DNA of 64,000 nucleotides from JAABQG01 sp963726365 (GTDB lineage Bacteria; Pseudomonadota; Gammaproteobacteria; Burkholderiales; Burkholderiaceae_C): contig CAVSCI010000009.1 in NCBI GenBank assembly GCA_963726365.1, forward strand, positions 62,001-126,000, in the 5' to 3' direction. This document shows positions 55,584 to 64,000 of the stretch, in pieces. The position numbers and the translations under genes were made by a program. The notes below the pieces were generated by a model. The model saw only the letters and a program-made list of their open reading frames with translations, had not been told where the DNA came from and searched no databases. Every line of letters begins with the position of its first letter. The first letter of the stretch is position 1.

Positions 55584-55969
55584 GCCGAATCCCCATCGAC
55601 AGCCTTCGCGCGCGCATTCGCGCCAGGGCCGTCGCGGCGCATCAGTGCGCGCAGCACCAGCGCTGTCACGCCTAGGCCCACCCAGGTCGACAGTACGATG
55701 ACCACGGCCATGCGCAGGCCGTACTGGCCGAGCAGCCCGAGGTGGGTCATCACGCCCACGCCCACCGGGACAAACAGCAGCGACAGGTGCGCCAGCAGGA
55801 ACTCGGCCACGGCCGCCACGCTGTCGCGCACCAGCGGCCAGCGCAAGGCGACCAGCAGCAGCACCATGCCAACCACTGGCCCCGGAAATGGCAGGCTCAG
55901 CAGGCGCGCCATCGCCTCACCCGCTGACTGCAGGACCAGCAACCAGGCGAATCCCTGCAAGGCTTTCAT
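55580..55969 (-). CDS. lrgA: LrgA/CidA family membrane protein
   Basis: A 129-residue holin-like membrane protein with about four transmembrane helices. The pattern FPGPVVGMVLLLVAL, then LAHLSLLFVPVGVGVMTH, is typical of LrgA/CidA. It is the partner of the overlapping lrgB-like gene and lies 24 bases after the glcD-like gene. Confidence 0.9.
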   Translation of the reverse strand: MKALQGFAWLLVLQSAGEAMARLLSLPFPGPVVGMVLLLVALRWPLVRDSVAAVAEFLLAHLSLLFVPVGVGVMTHLGLLGQYGLRMAVVIVLSTWVGLGVTALVLRALMRRDGPGANARAKAVDGDSA

Positions 55970-55993
55970 GGCGGAACGGGCCGGCGGGCGAAA

Positions 55994-57496
55994 CTAGAAA
56001 CGTTCCAGCTCGGGGTGCTTGATCTGCCCGCCGCGCACCAGCATCTTGCCGTACTCGGCACAGCGGTTCAACGTGGGGATCACCTTGCCGGGGTTGAGCA
56101 GGCCTTTGCTGTCAAAGGCGCGCTTGACGCCGAAGAACTGCTCGTTTTCCTCTGCGGAAAACTGCACGCACATGCTGTTGAGCTTCTCGATGCCCACACC
56201 GTGCTCGCCGGTCACGGTGCCGCCCATGGCCACGCTGGTCTCCAGAATCTCGGCGCCAAACAGCTCACAGCGGTGCAGCTGGTCAGGGTCGTTCGCATCG
56301 AACAGGATCAGCGGATGCAGGTTGCCGTCGCCGGCGTGGAACACGTTGGCGCAGCGCAACTGGTATTTCTTCTCCATCTCCGCAATCGCCAGCAGGATGT
56401 CGGCCAGGCGCTTGCGCGGGATGGTCGAGTCCATGCACATGTAGTCGGGGCTGATGCGCCCGCTGGCCGGGAAGGCGTTCTTGCGACCGCTCCAGAACTT
56501 CAGCCGCTCGGCCTCGTCGCGGCTCACGGCGATGGCGGTGGCGCCGCAGCGCCGCAGCACCTCGCTCATGCGTCCGATTTCCTCTTCCACTTCCTCTGGC
56601 GTGCCGTCGCTCTCGCAGAGCAGGATCGCCGCGGCGGTGAGGTCATAGCCTGCATGCACGTAGTCTTCCACGGCGGCGGTCATGGGCTTGTCCATCATCT
56701 CCAGCCCAGCCGGGATGATGCCGGCGGCAATCACCGCCGCCACGGCGTCGCCGGCCTTGCGGATGTCGTCGAAGCTGGCCATGATGCAGCGCGCCAGCAG
56801 CGGCTTGGGCACCAGTTTGACGGTGACTTCGGTCGTCACGGCCAGCATGCCTTCACTGCCGATCACCAGCGCCAGCAGGTCATAACCCGGCGCGTCCAGC
56901 GCTTCGCCGCCGAACTCCACCGCATCGCCTTCGATGGTGAAGCCCTTGACCTTGACGACGTTGTGCACCGTCAGGCCGTATTTCAGGCAGTGCACGCCGC
57001 CGGCGTTCTCCGCGACGTTGCCGCCGATGGTGCAGGCGATCTGGCTGGACGGGTCGGGCGCGTAGTACAGGCCGTGCGGGGCAGCCGCCTCGCTGATGGC
57101 CAGGTTGCGCACACCGCCCTGGACCACGGCGGTGCGGCTGACCGGGTCCATCTTGAGGATCTTGTTGAATTTCGCCAGGCTCAGCGTCACGCCCAGTTTG
57201 TGCGGCATGGCGCCGCCGGACAGGCCAGTGCCGGCGCCCCGCGCCACCACCGGCACGTCAAGTGCATGGCAGGCTTTCAGCACCGCCTGAACCTGCTCGT
57301 AAGTCTCGGGCAGTGCCACCACCAGCGGACGTTCCCGGTAGGCGGTGAGGCCGTCGCATTCATAGGGCGTGGTGTCCTCGGGGGTGTAGAGGACGGCGTG
57401 GGTCGGCAGGACGGCCTGCAGGGCAGCGACCACGGCTTGCTGACGGGCAGCGCGCTGCTGGCGTTCGGCCGGACTTGAATCGGTGGAGGTATTCAT
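55994..57496 (-). CDS. glcD: Glycolate oxidase subunit GlcD-like FAD-linked oxidase
   Basis: A 500-residue FAD-dependent 2-hydroxyacid dehydrogenase. The PCMH-type FAD domain has VPVVARGAGTGLSGGAMP and GLYYAPDPSSQIACTIGGNVAENAGG, and the C-terminal domain has NVFHAGDGNLHPLILFD and GGTVTGEHGVGIEK. It oxidises glycolate or D-lactate. No glcE or glcF follows; instead lrgA and lrgB do. A stand-alone glycolate/D-lactate dehydrogenase with a transporter pair is the simplest reading. Confidence 0.9.
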   Translation of the reverse strand: MNTSTDSSPAERQQRAARQQAVVAALQAVLPTHAVLYTPEDTTPYECDGLTAYRERPLVVALPETYEQVQAVLKACHALDVPVVARGAGTGLSGGAMPHKLGVTLSLAKFNKILKMDPVSRTAVVQGGVRNLAISEAAAPHGLYYAPDPSSQIACTIGGNVAENAGGVHCLKYGLTVHNVVKVKGFTIEGDAVEFGGEALDAPGYDLLALVIGSEGMLAVTTEVTVKLVPKPLLARCIMASFDDIRKAGDAVAAVIAAGIIPAGLEMMDKPMTAAVEDYVHAGYDLTAAAILLCESDGTPEEVEEEIGRMSEVLRRCGATAIAVSRDEAERLKFWSGRKNAFPASGRISPDYMCMDSTIPRKRLADILLAIAEMEKKYQLRCANVFHAGDGNLHPLILFDANDPDQLHRCELFGAEILETSVAMGGTVTGEHGVGIEKLNSMCVQFSAEENEQFFGVKRAFDSKGLLNPGKVIPTLNRCAEYGKMLVRGGQIKHPELERF

Positions 57497-57602
57497 GGGC
57501 CAACTCTACGCCAGCCGAAGGCAGTCGTGGTGACGTTTTTTTCAGGCCTTGTTGAAAGCGGCTACGGATCGCCGGCCGAGCCCCCGCGCCCGGCGGGCCG
57601 GT

Positions 57603-58466
57603 TCAGGAGACGCTTTTTTTCAGCCACTCGGCAAACGCCGTGCATTCCCATCGGTCCATGGCACCGGTCCGCCAGCACAGGTAGTGCGCATGAGGACTGG
57701 GCACGGTGCGCGGGGAAACGCGCTCCAGCGAGCCGTTTTCGATCCATTGGGCGGCCAGTTTCAGGCGGACCAGGCCAATGCCCAGGCCCTGCGCCGCCGC
57801 ATCACACATCAGGCCAATGTCGTTGAATGAAGAGCCATCCACCGGTTCGGGCCAGTCCAGGTCGTGCGCCGCAAACCAGGTGCGCCAGGGCTCCAGCGGG
57901 CTGCGCAGCAGCGCCGCTGTCTTGAGATCCTCGGGCGTGTCGAACGGCCCGTTCTCGCGGATGTACGCCGGCGAAGCCAGCGGCGTGACCTCGTCCTTCA
58001 TGAGGCAGACATATTCCACGTCGGCGTAGCGCCCGGTACCGAAGCGGATGGTGAGGTCGGCGTCTTCAGCCACCACGTCAAGAAGCGGAATGCTCACCTG
58101 CAATGTGATGTCGATCTCGGGGTAGGCCTCCATGAACTGGCGCAGGCGCGGCATCAGGATGGAGCGCGAAAACGTCGGGGTGACGGCCAGCTTGAGCTTG
58201 CGCTTGCCCGGCGCGGATGCCGCGCCAGGGAACTTCTGCAGGCTCGTCAATCCCTCGCGCACATGAGCCAGGTACTCGCTGCCTTCTGTGGTCAGCGAGA
58301 AATCGGCCCGGCCAAACAGCTTGGTGCCGATGATCTGCTCCAGCTGCTTGACGCGGTGGCTCACCGCACTGGGCGTCACGCACAGCTCCTCGGACGTCTG
58401 CGTCACGCTGCGCAGGCGCGCCAGCGCCTCAAAGGTCAGCAGGCACTGAATCGGCGGAATGCGCAT
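57603..58466 (-). CDS. LysR family transcriptional regulator (GcvA-like)
   Basis: A 287-residue LysR-type regulator. The helix-turn-helix (LLTFEALARLRSVTQTSEELCVTPSAVSHRVKQLE) and a periplasmic-binding-type effector domain (LAVTPTFSRSILMPRLRQF, DLTIRFGTGRY, DAAAQGLGIGLVRL) match the GcvA subgroup. The start at 58466 gives MRIPPIQCLLTFEAL; an upstream extension would translate the intergenic repeat and was rejected. The target is unknown. Confidence 0.88.
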   Translation of the reverse strand: MRIPPIQCLLTFEALARLRSVTQTSEELCVTPSAVSHRVKQLEQIIGTKLFGRADFSLTTEGSEYLAHVREGLTSLQKFPGAASAPGKRKLKLAVTPTFSRSILMPRLRQFMEAYPEIDITLQVSIPLLDVVAEDADLTIRFGTGRYADVEYVCLMKDEVTPLASPAYIRENGPFDTPEDLKTAALLRSPLEPWRTWFAAHDLDWPEPVDGSSFNDIGLMCDAAAQGLGIGLVRLKLAAQWIENGSLERVSPRTVPSPHAHYLCWRTGAMDRWECTAFAEWLKKSVS

Positions 58467-58568
58467 GATCACTGCCCGAGCGAGGTTTTTCCGCCGGGCC
58501 GCCCCAAGGAAAAACGCGCCCCCCGGGGGGCAGCGCAGTACGCAAAGCGACAAGCGTGGGGGCCATGA
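58467..58568. repeat. Intergenic repeat with GC palindrome
   Basis: The gap between purU and the LysR gene holds the perfect palindrome GCCCCCCGGGGGGC (58518-58531), then CAGCGCAGTACGCAAAGCGA and GTGGGGGCCAT. From memory, this block order is a common intergenic repeat of Comamonadaceae. It may act as a transcript-end hairpin for purU, though no T tract follows. Confidence 0.55.
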
Positions 58569-59417
58569 CTACTTGAAGATCACGGTCTTGTGACCGTTGA
58601 GCAGCACGCGGTGCTCGCTGTGCCACTTCACGGCGCGCGCCAGCACCTGGCTTTCAGTGTCGCGGCCCATGGCGGTCAGGTCTTCGACCGTCTTGCTGTG
58701 GTCCACGCGGGCGACGTCCTGCTCGATGATCGGTCCTTCATCGAGGTCGGCCGTCACGTAGTGGGCCGTGGCGCCAATGAGCTTCACGCCGCGGTCGTGC
58801 GCCTGGTAGTAGGGCTTGGCGCCCTTGAAGCTGGGCAGGAAGCTGTGGTGGATGTTGATGGCCTTGCCCGAGAGCTTGCGGCACAGGTCGTCCGACAGGA
58901 TCTGCATGTAGCGCGCCAGCACCACCAGCTCGGCCTCTTCATTCTGGATGATCTCGAACTGCTTCGCTTCAGCCTGGGCCTTGGTCGCCGCAGTCACCGG
59001 AATGTGGTGAAACGGCACGTTGTAGCTGGCCGCCAGCTGGTAGAAGTCGCGGTGGTTGCTGATGATGGCGCGGATGTCCAGTGGCAACAGCCCGCTTTTC
59101 CAGCGAAACAGCAGGTCGTTCAGGCAGTGCCCTTCCTTGCTGACCAGCAGCACCGTGCGCATTGGCTGGCTGATCGCGTGCAGGCTCCAACGCATGCCAA
59201 AAGGTTCGGCGAAGAACCGGAGTTGCAACTGAAGGTCTTCGCGCGTGACCTGGGCGCAGGCAAACTGCACCCGCATGAAAAACAGGCCGGTACCGTGGTC
59301 GTTGTATTGCGCGGCTTCCTCGATGTTGCCGCCGTGCTCCAGCAGGAATCCGGAGACAGCGTGCACGATACCCGTGCGGTCGGGGCAGGACAGGTTCAGG
59401 ACGTAGGCTTGATTCAT
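58569..59417 (-). CDS. purU: Formyltetrahydrofolate deformylase
   Basis: A 282-residue enzyme that releases formate from 10-formyl-THF. The N-terminal ACT domain (YVLNLSCPDRTGIVHAVSGFL) is followed by a formyltransferase-fold catalytic domain with RYMQILSDDLC, NIHHSFLPSFKGA and HYVTADLDEGPII, which hold the catalytic Asn, His and Asp. The start at 59417 gives the canonical MNQAYVLNLSCPD. Length is normal. Confidence 0.96.
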   Translation of the reverse strand: MNQAYVLNLSCPDRTGIVHAVSGFLLEHGGNIEEAAQYNDHGTGLFFMRVQFACAQVTREDLQLQLRFFAEPFGMRWSLHAISQPMRTVLLVSKEGHCLNDLLFRWKSGLLPLDIRAIISNHRDFYQLAASYNVPFHHIPVTAATKAQAEAKQFEIIQNEEAELVVLARYMQILSDDLCRKLSGKAINIHHSFLPSFKGAKPYYQAHDRGVKLIGATAHYVTADLDEGPIIEQDVARVDHSKTVEDLTAMGRDTESQVLARAVKWHSEHRVLLNGHKTVIFK

Positions 59418-59467
59418 AAAGAGCGGATTGTCGCAGGATGGTCGCGGCCGACGTTCGCAGGTCTGCC

Positions 59468-60355
59468 TCAGCGACCCGGCGCCATCTGCTGGCGGAGCTC
59501 CGCGCAATAGTCCTTTGGCGGCGGTGCGGCAGTGAGCCAGACGGCATCGGCCGGCGTCATGTCGGCCCCGGTGTCCGACGGGCGGTCGGGGCGCAGCACC
59601 AGCGATTTGCTGCGGACTTCGCGCCCCAGGTGCGTCGGCACGCCGAGTTCCCGATCCACGTGGCCGTTGCCGGCGATCAGCAGCACCGTCTTCCCGGGTT
59701 CAAGGGCCCCCACAATGGTCTGGGCCATGGCCGCATCACGTGCGGTCTGTATCCGGGTCATGGGGACGATCTGGGACGGTGGCAACAGCCCGCAATGCCC
59801 TTCGCGGATGATTTCCTGCTGTTTTTGCCACTTGTCCAGCGTCAAATGGCCATCCAAAGCTATGTTTTTCATAGCATCCTTCATCTCTCCAGCAGGCAGG
59901 TTGGCGCCAATGACTGGCACGCCAGCCTGCACGGCGGCCATCACCGCCGGCCCATAGGCACCCCACGGCCAGCCAGCTTCGCGCCATTTGAGCGCAGCCC
60001 GCACCTGTTCCTCGGTGGCTTGCGGTGGCAGGCCTGCGGTGGAGGTGTTCCGATCCGCCATTTCCAGCGCCAGTGCGGCCAGCGTGCCATGGGCGGCAAG
60101 CGCCAGGACGACGGCGCGCTGAAGCTGCTGGTGCGCTGGCGCGTCATGCTGTTCGCCTAACAACAGGACGTCGGCCGGCAGCAGTGCCTGCAGCCGACGA
60201 TTCACCGCTTCGGCGTCGGGCGCTTCGGGGGCGGCCTTCACTGTGGCCCGCTCGACCGAGGCTGGGGTTTCCGGTGTGCGACCGGCGCAGGCGGACAGCA
60301 GGGTGCACAGCAGGGCGCATCGGAGTCCGCGCGCGACAGCAGTTCGACAGTTCAT
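59468..60355 (-). CDS. ChaN family (haem-binding uptake) lipoprotein
   Basis: A 295-residue lipoprotein with lipobox LSAC (Cys23). The conserved VLLLGEQHDAPAHQ, LALEMADR, GANLP, RDAAMAQTI and VLLIAGNGHVDRELGVP motifs match the ChaN/DUF399 family, members of which bind haem. Export to the periplasmic side is predicted. The DNA at 59841-59879 contains a truncated dispersed repeat that is translated in frame. Confidence 0.85.
   Translation of the reverse strand: MNCRTAVARGLRCALLCTLLSACAGRTPETPASVERATVKAAPEAPDAEAVNRRLQALLPADVLLLGEQHDAPAHQQLQRAVVLALAAHGTLAALALEMADRNTSTAGLPPQATEEQVRAALKWREAGWPWGAYGPAVMAAVQAGVPVIGANLPAGEMKDAMKNIALDGHLTLDKWQKQQEIIREGHCGLLPPSQIVPMTRIQTARDAAMAQTIVGALEPGKTVLLIAGNGHVDRELGVPTHLGREVRSKSLVLRPDRPSDTGADMTPADAVWLTAAPPPKDYCAELRQQMAPGR
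59841..59879. repeat. Truncated dispersed repeat inside the ChaN-like gene
   Basis: It begins GTCAAATGGCCATC and ends with the perfect hairpin GCTATG-TTTTT-CATAGC. It matches the two ends of putA copy 2 with the middle deleted. It encodes part of the variable helix around MKNIALDGHL. Confidence 0.55.
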
Positions 60356-60388
60356 GGCGCCATACTAAGCGCAACCGTCCTCGCCTCC

Positions 60389-61468
60389 ATGCGCTTGCAT
60401 TACCTCCTTCGCGTTGCCCTCACCCTGCTGCTGGCCTTGGCCGCTGCCGAGTTGTGCGTGGCGCTGCACACACCGCTGCCCTGGATGATCGGTCCGCTGC
60501 TGGCCACGGCCGTGGCCTCAATGGCCGGCGCGCCGACCGAGAGCGCAGGCCCGCTGCGCAACGGCGGGCAGTGGGTGATTGGCGCCGCGCTCGGCCTGTA
60601 CTTCACGCCGCAGGTCACGGCGCTGGTGGCCAGCCTGTGGTGGGCCATTCTGCTGGCCATTGCCTGGGCGCTGTTGCTGGGGGTGGGTTTTGCCGCCTGC
60701 CTGTACGTGCTGCATGCGCCGCGTCTGCCCGGCGTCGCGCCGCGCGCCATGCGGGCCACGGCCTACTACGCGGGCGCCGTCGGCGCCGCCTCGGAGATGA
60801 CCTTGCTGTCCGAGCGGGTGGGCGCGCGCACCGACCTGGTGGCGGCGGCCCACAGCCTGCGCCTGATGGTGGTGGTGCTGGTGATTCCGTTCGGTTTGCA
60901 GGCCAGTGGCCTGACCGGCGTGGATGTCACGCCCGCCGGGCCCCGGGTCGTGCATCCCGCGGGCCTGCTGGCGCTGGCTTTGTGCACCGGGGCCGGCGCC
61001 CTGCTGATGCAGCGCCTGGGCCGCGCCAACCCGTGGTTCATGGGGGCGCTGGTGGTGGCGATGGGTTTCACCATGGCCGGTGTCACGTTGTCGGCCATTC
61101 CGCCAGGGCTGTCGAACGCGGCGCAACTGGTGATCGGCGTGAGTCTGGGCGTGCGCTTCACCGCCGGCTTCCTGCACACCGCGCCGCGCTGGCTGGCCTC
61201 GGTGGCGCTGGGCACACTGGTGATGATGGCGCTGTGCGCCGGATTCGCCTGGCTGCTTTCCAAGGGCACCGGCCTGCACCCGGTCACGTTGCTGCTGGGC
61301 ACCTCGCCCGGCGGCATCACCGAGATGTCAATCACGGCCAAGGTGTTGCAACTGGGCGTGCCGGTGGTCACCGCGTTTCAGGTGTGCCGGCTGGTGGCGG
61401 TGCTGCTGCTGGCGAACCCGCTGTGGCACTGGCTGGAGGCGCGCCGCGCTCGCGACGCGGCCCGCTGA
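60389..61468 (+). CDS. AbrB/AmoA-like family membrane protein
   Basis: A 359-residue polytopic protein made of two similar halves, each with PWMIGPLLA or PWFMGALVV-type motifs, GQWVIGAALGLYFTP or AQLVIGVSLGVRFTA, and the C-terminal LLGTSPGGITEMSITAKVL. This is the so-called ammonia monooxygenase/AbrB membrane family, unrelated to the DNA-binding AbrB. The transported substrate is unknown. It is convergent with the solute-binding protein gene, five bases apart. Confidence 0.85.
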   Translation: MRLHYLLRVALTLLLALAAAELCVALHTPLPWMIGPLLATAVASMAGAPTESAGPLRNGGQWVIGAALGLYFTPQVTALVASLWWAILLAIAWALLLGVGFAACLYVLHAPRLPGVAPRAMRATAYYAGAVGAASEMTLLSERVGARTDLVAAAHSLRLMVVVLVIPFGLQASGLTGVDVTPAGPRVVHPAGLLALALCTGAGALLMQRLGRANPWFMGALVVAMGFTMAGVTLSAIPPGLSNAAQLVIGVSLGVRFTAGFLHTAPRWLASVALGTLVMMALCAGFAWLLSKGTGLHPVTLLLGTSPGGITEMSITAKVLQLGVPVVTAFQVCRLVAVLLLANPLWHWLEARRARDAAR

Positions 61469-61473
61469 GCCTT

Positions 61474-62610
61474 TCAGTGCCGGAACGTGCCTTCGCGCGT
61501 CACGATGGCCAGGTCCACGAAGCTCAGGCCGGTGTGCTGGTCGCGGTTGTAGACCGCGCGCAGGCCGTTGAGATCCAGGCTGGCATTGGTCAGGCCGGCC
61601 AGGAAGCTCTCGCGCGTGGGCTCCGGCCCGGCCAGCCGCAGCGCGGCCACCAGCGCCTTGGCCGTCACATAGCCTTCCAGGCTGCCGTAGGAGAACTCGC
61701 GCCCCGGCTTCTGCTTGCTGAATTCTTCCTGGTATTCGCGGGTGATCGCGGTCTTGCGCTCCCACGGGCTGGGCACCACTTGCGTGAACACCATGCCGTG
61801 CGCCAGCGGGCCGAGGTGCTTGGCCATCTGGGCGGAACCCGAATTCACTGCGTAGAAGGTGGTGGGCAGCCCTTTGGCGCGCGACTTGCGGATCAGCTTT
61901 TCATAGACGCCGGGCGAGCCGTGGTTGAACACGATCTGGGCCCTGCCTTTTTCCAGTTGGCCGACCATCTGGTCGATCTGGGTGTCGGCCACGTCGGACT
62001 TGAAGGGCAGGTCGGCGACCAGCTCCATGCCGAGTTCCTGGCACAGCAGCTTCACGTTGGCCAGGTGCTGCTGGCCGGTTTCGGAGTCGGCGCGAAGGAA
62101 ACCCACACGGGTCGCGCCGATGCTCTTGCCGTAGCCCAGCAGCGCCCGGAATTCCTCGCGGTGCTCCGCGCGCACCGGAAACACCAGCGGCTGGTGGGGT
62201 CGGCGCAAGGTCGGCGAGCCGGCAATCGGGCCGAAGAACGGTACTTTCAGGTCAATGGCCGCCTTCATGACCGCGGTGGACGGGCCGCCCTCAATCGAAC
62301 CGAACAGGATGAACACCTTGTCCTGCTCGACCAGCTGGCGGGCATTGGCCTCGGCCAGGTTGCCCTTGTTGTCGTCATCGAGCGTCTTGAGCACGATCTG
62401 ACGGCCGTTCACGCCGCCGCGGCCGTTGATGACGCGCAGGTAGGTCTGGATGCCCTCCTGCACCGCCACGCCGTAGTCGTTCTTGCCGCCCTGCAGCGTG
62501 ATGTTCTGGCCGATCAGAAGCTGGTTTTTCGTGACGCCATCGGCGGCCAGTGCCCACGACAGGGTCAGGGCCAGGCAAGCGGCGATCAGGCGGGGCAGAA
62601 AACGGGGCAT
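61474..62610 (-). CDS. ABC transporter substrate-binding protein, LivK-like
   Basis: A 378-residue periplasmic type I binding protein. The signal peptide ends near residue 23 (ALAADG). QLLIGQNITLQGGKNDYGVAVQEGIQTYL, VFILFGSIEGGPSTAVMKAA and FSYGSLEGYVTAKALVAALR are typical of the branched-chain amino acid/amide family. No permease or ATPase genes are adjacent, so it is an orphan here. Ligand unknown. Confidence 0.9.
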   Translation of the reverse strand: MPRFLPRLIAACLALTLSWALAADGVTKNQLLIGQNITLQGGKNDYGVAVQEGIQTYLRVINGRGGVNGRQIVLKTLDDDNKGNLAEANARQLVEQDKVFILFGSIEGGPSTAVMKAAIDLKVPFFGPIAGSPTLRRPHQPLVFPVRAEHREEFRALLGYGKSIGATRVGFLRADSETGQQHLANVKLLCQELGMELVADLPFKSDVADTQIDQMVGQLEKGRAQIVFNHGSPGVYEKLIRKSRAKGLPTTFYAVNSGSAQMAKHLGPLAHGMVFTQVVPSPWERKTAITREYQEEFSKQKPGREFSYGSLEGYVTAKALVAALRLAGPEPTRESFLAGLTNASLDLNGLRAVYNRDQHTGLSFVDLAIVTREGTFRH

Positions 62611-62786
62611 GCTGGTGGCTCCTTCAGGTCGTATTTCTCAGGCTACGGCTACGCGATCCACTTGAGGACCGCTGCTGGCGTCGCGGATCTGAAAATACTA
62701 CGGCAAAAGGTTTACAGCAAAAGCCTTGTCCGCTGAAAAATCGGACGCAACCGGAAAAACGCCCGGATCGAGCCTGAAGTTTGCGC

Positions 62787-63068
62787 TCAATGCACCAGCA
62801 CCGGATGCTGAGCCAGCCCGCTGTAACTCTCCAGCGTGTCTTCCACTTCTTCCTGGGTGGGCGTGTTGACCTGCCAGGCATTGATCTTCTGCTGGAACAT
62901 CTCGGCCCATGAGCCGTCGAGGTAGACCTCTTTTCCACGGCGCTTGTCCACGATCTCGAAGCCGTGACGCGCCAGCATGGGCACGCTGGACTCCGGCGCG
63001 CCGTCTTCCTGCGCGTTGGCCAACAGATGCATGACGGCAAAAGTGTCGGACTCGTAGAGCGTATTCAT
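62787..63068 (-). CDS. DUF3567 family protein
   Basis: A 93-residue cytoplasmic protein. It begins MNTLYESDTFAVMHL and includes RHGFEIVDKRRGKEVYLDGSWAEMF, the pattern of DUF3567, a small family I know from Burkholderiales. Function unknown. The ATG at 63068 is preferred over an in-frame GTG at 63086, because the latter would consume the GAAGGA ribosome site. Confidence 0.85.
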   Translation of the reverse strand: MNTLYESDTFAVMHLLANAQEDGAPESSVPMLARHGFEIVDKRRGKEVYLDGSWAEMFQQKINAWQVNTPTQEEVEDTLESYSGLAQHPVLVH

Positions 63069-63199
63069 GGGATCATTTTCCTTCACGGTTGCCTGTCATA
63101 TTGCAACGACTGTGCCAGTTTCAAGGTTGACAGGCTAATCTGGTGCGTGATCACCACACTTTTTCCTTGTATCCGGGGCCCTCGGGGCCGGGTAAACCG

Positions 63200-64000
63200 C
63201 TATTTCAGGTCTTCTGCGGGCTCGGTGGCACGCAATTCCTGGTCGATGAAGTCGCCGTTGGCCTGGGTGATGCGGATGCGCACGGGCAGGTAGTTCATCG
63301 ACGGCGCGTACCACAACTCAACCCGGGTGTCGAACTCGCGCCGCGGGGCGCGGGTGAGCTTGAAGGCCATCACTTCACCGATTGGAAGGTTCAGTCGCTC
63401 CTCGCCTTCCGAAAGTATCACCCAGGACTCGGCATCGCGCGTGCTGACGGTCTGGAGTGTGAGGCTGTTGCCAGGCGCCAACTGACCAGGCTGGGCGGCC
63501 ATGAGCGCGCCAAGTTGAATGAACAGGCTGAGCCGGTCCTGCGCGCCGGGAAGCAGGGGGGCGTCGGGGGTGTTGGCGCTGAAAGTGATGCGCTGCGTTT
63601 CACGGTTGAAATGCGCGGCTTGCTCGCCCCGCCACTTGTCGGCATAGCGGCGCGGCGCCAGTCCTTGCGGGGTGATGTCGCCCTCGCTGGTCTGCGAGCG
63701 TGAACCGATCAGGAAAGCGCTGACGTACAAGCGGATCGCATAGCGCCGGCCATCCTGTTGCCAGAGCACCTCGCCGCGGACGTTGTAGTCCATCTTGCGC
63801 GCCTGGCCGGTGAGGTTGTAGAGCAGGCGCACCGAAGCCGGCGCGGTGGCGATGAGGTTATTGCCATCCGGTGGCCGGACGCCGGACACCGCCGACGCTG
63901 GCTCGGCGGGGGCGACCGCGGTGTCAGCAGGCGCCGATTCAGTGCTCGTGGAATTTGCCATGGGATCTGTCGTGGATTCGCTCTGCTCGGGTATCGGTTC
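63200..64000 (-). CDS. DUF3108 domain protein, 5' end beyond the window
   Basis: At least 266 residues are visible and the frame stays open to the right edge, so the true start may lie outside. An Ala/Pro/Ser-rich linker (ending near ASAVSGVRPPDG) precedes a beta-rich DUF3108 domain with VRLLYNLTGQARKMDYNVRGEVLWQQDG, FHLIGS-like FLIGSRSQTSEGDI and LPVRIRITQANGDFIDQEL. Family members usually have an N-terminal membrane segment or signal peptide before such a linker. Function unknown. Confidence 0.75.
   Translation of the reverse strand, partial: EPIPEQSESTTDPMANSTSTESAPADTAVAPAEPASAVSGVRPPDGNNLIATAPASVRLLYNLTGQARKMDYNVRGEVLWQQDGRRYAIRLYVSAFLIGSRSQTSEGDITPQGLAPRRYADKWRGEQAAHFNRETQRITFSANTPDAPLLPGAQDRLSLFIQLGALMAAQPGQLAPGNSLTLQTVSTRDAESWVILSEGEERLNLPIGEVMAFKLTRAPRREFDTRVELWYAPSMNYLPVRIRITQANGDFIDQELRATEPAEDLK

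Noticed and set aside
60025..62736. Very long forward open frame of about 900 codons
   Set aside because: It runs antisense to or out of frame with the ChaN-like, AbrB-like and solute-binding genes, all with strong family motifs. Its product is Arg/Ala/Gly-rich without motifs, typical of high-G+C shadow frames.

Overview
The window reads as chromosomal DNA from a betaproteobacterium of the order Burkholderiales, most likely family Comamonadaceae (Polaromonas/Rhodoferax/Variovorax-like). The grounds are high G+C, a DUF3567 gene, the gene repertoire, and degenerate copies of a dispersed palindromic repeat of the GCTAT...ATAGC type that I associate with Comamonadaceae genomes. I saw no tRNA, rRNA, CRISPR, IS element or phage gene.

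Layout. 1-6.8 kb: a forward run of closely spaced genes (DUF1145-like fragment, frameshifted sulfatase, probable beta-propeller protein, chalcone-isomerase-like protein, SDR, metallo-beta-lactamase-fold hydrolase, alpha/beta hydrolase). 6.8-11.2 kb: a DUF3617 protein, an Lrp/AsnC regulator and divergent putA, whose coding sequence carries at least four repeat insertions. 11.3-36.3 kb: a large exopolysaccharide locus. 36.3-43.5 kb: a SlyD-like isomerase, then a membrane-lipid block (cis/trans isomerase cti, TetR/FabR-type regulator, ferredoxin-type reductase, fatty acid desaturase). 43.5-64 kb: mostly housekeeping genes, including pyruvate phosphate dikinase, an acyl-CoA synthetase, a biotinyl-carboxyltransferase fusion, a PLP aminotransferase, glcD-lrgA-lrgB, a LysR regulator, purU, a ChaN-like lipoprotein and a solute-binding protein.

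The exopolysaccharide locus is the most interesting part. It has Pel synthesis and export genes (pelB, D, E, F, G), a stand-alone PelA-type glycoside hydrolase without the usual PelA deacetylase domain, and no visible pelC. Directly downstream lie three large lipoproteins that I assign to the Agd3 (CE18) exopolysaccharide deacetylase type, known from the fungal galactosaminogalactan pathway, followed by a secreted GH114 (Ega3-like) hydrolase. A GalE-type epimerase with Cys at the substrate gatekeeper position, which would allow UDP-GalNAc formation, and a PAS-GGDEF-EAL protein lie on the other side. Together they suggest a c-di-GMP-controlled, GalNAc-based, partly deacetylated polymer built by Pel-type machinery with a fungal-like set of modifying enzymes. 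The deacetylase region grew by tandem duplication: a decayed copy of the pelG 3' end sits between the first two units, each of which also has its own small secreted protein gene.

Quality. At least seven genes are interrupted by single-base frameshifts, many of them in short homopolymers, while key motifs remain intact. I read most of these as likely sequencing or assembly indels, but true decay cannot be excluded without reads.
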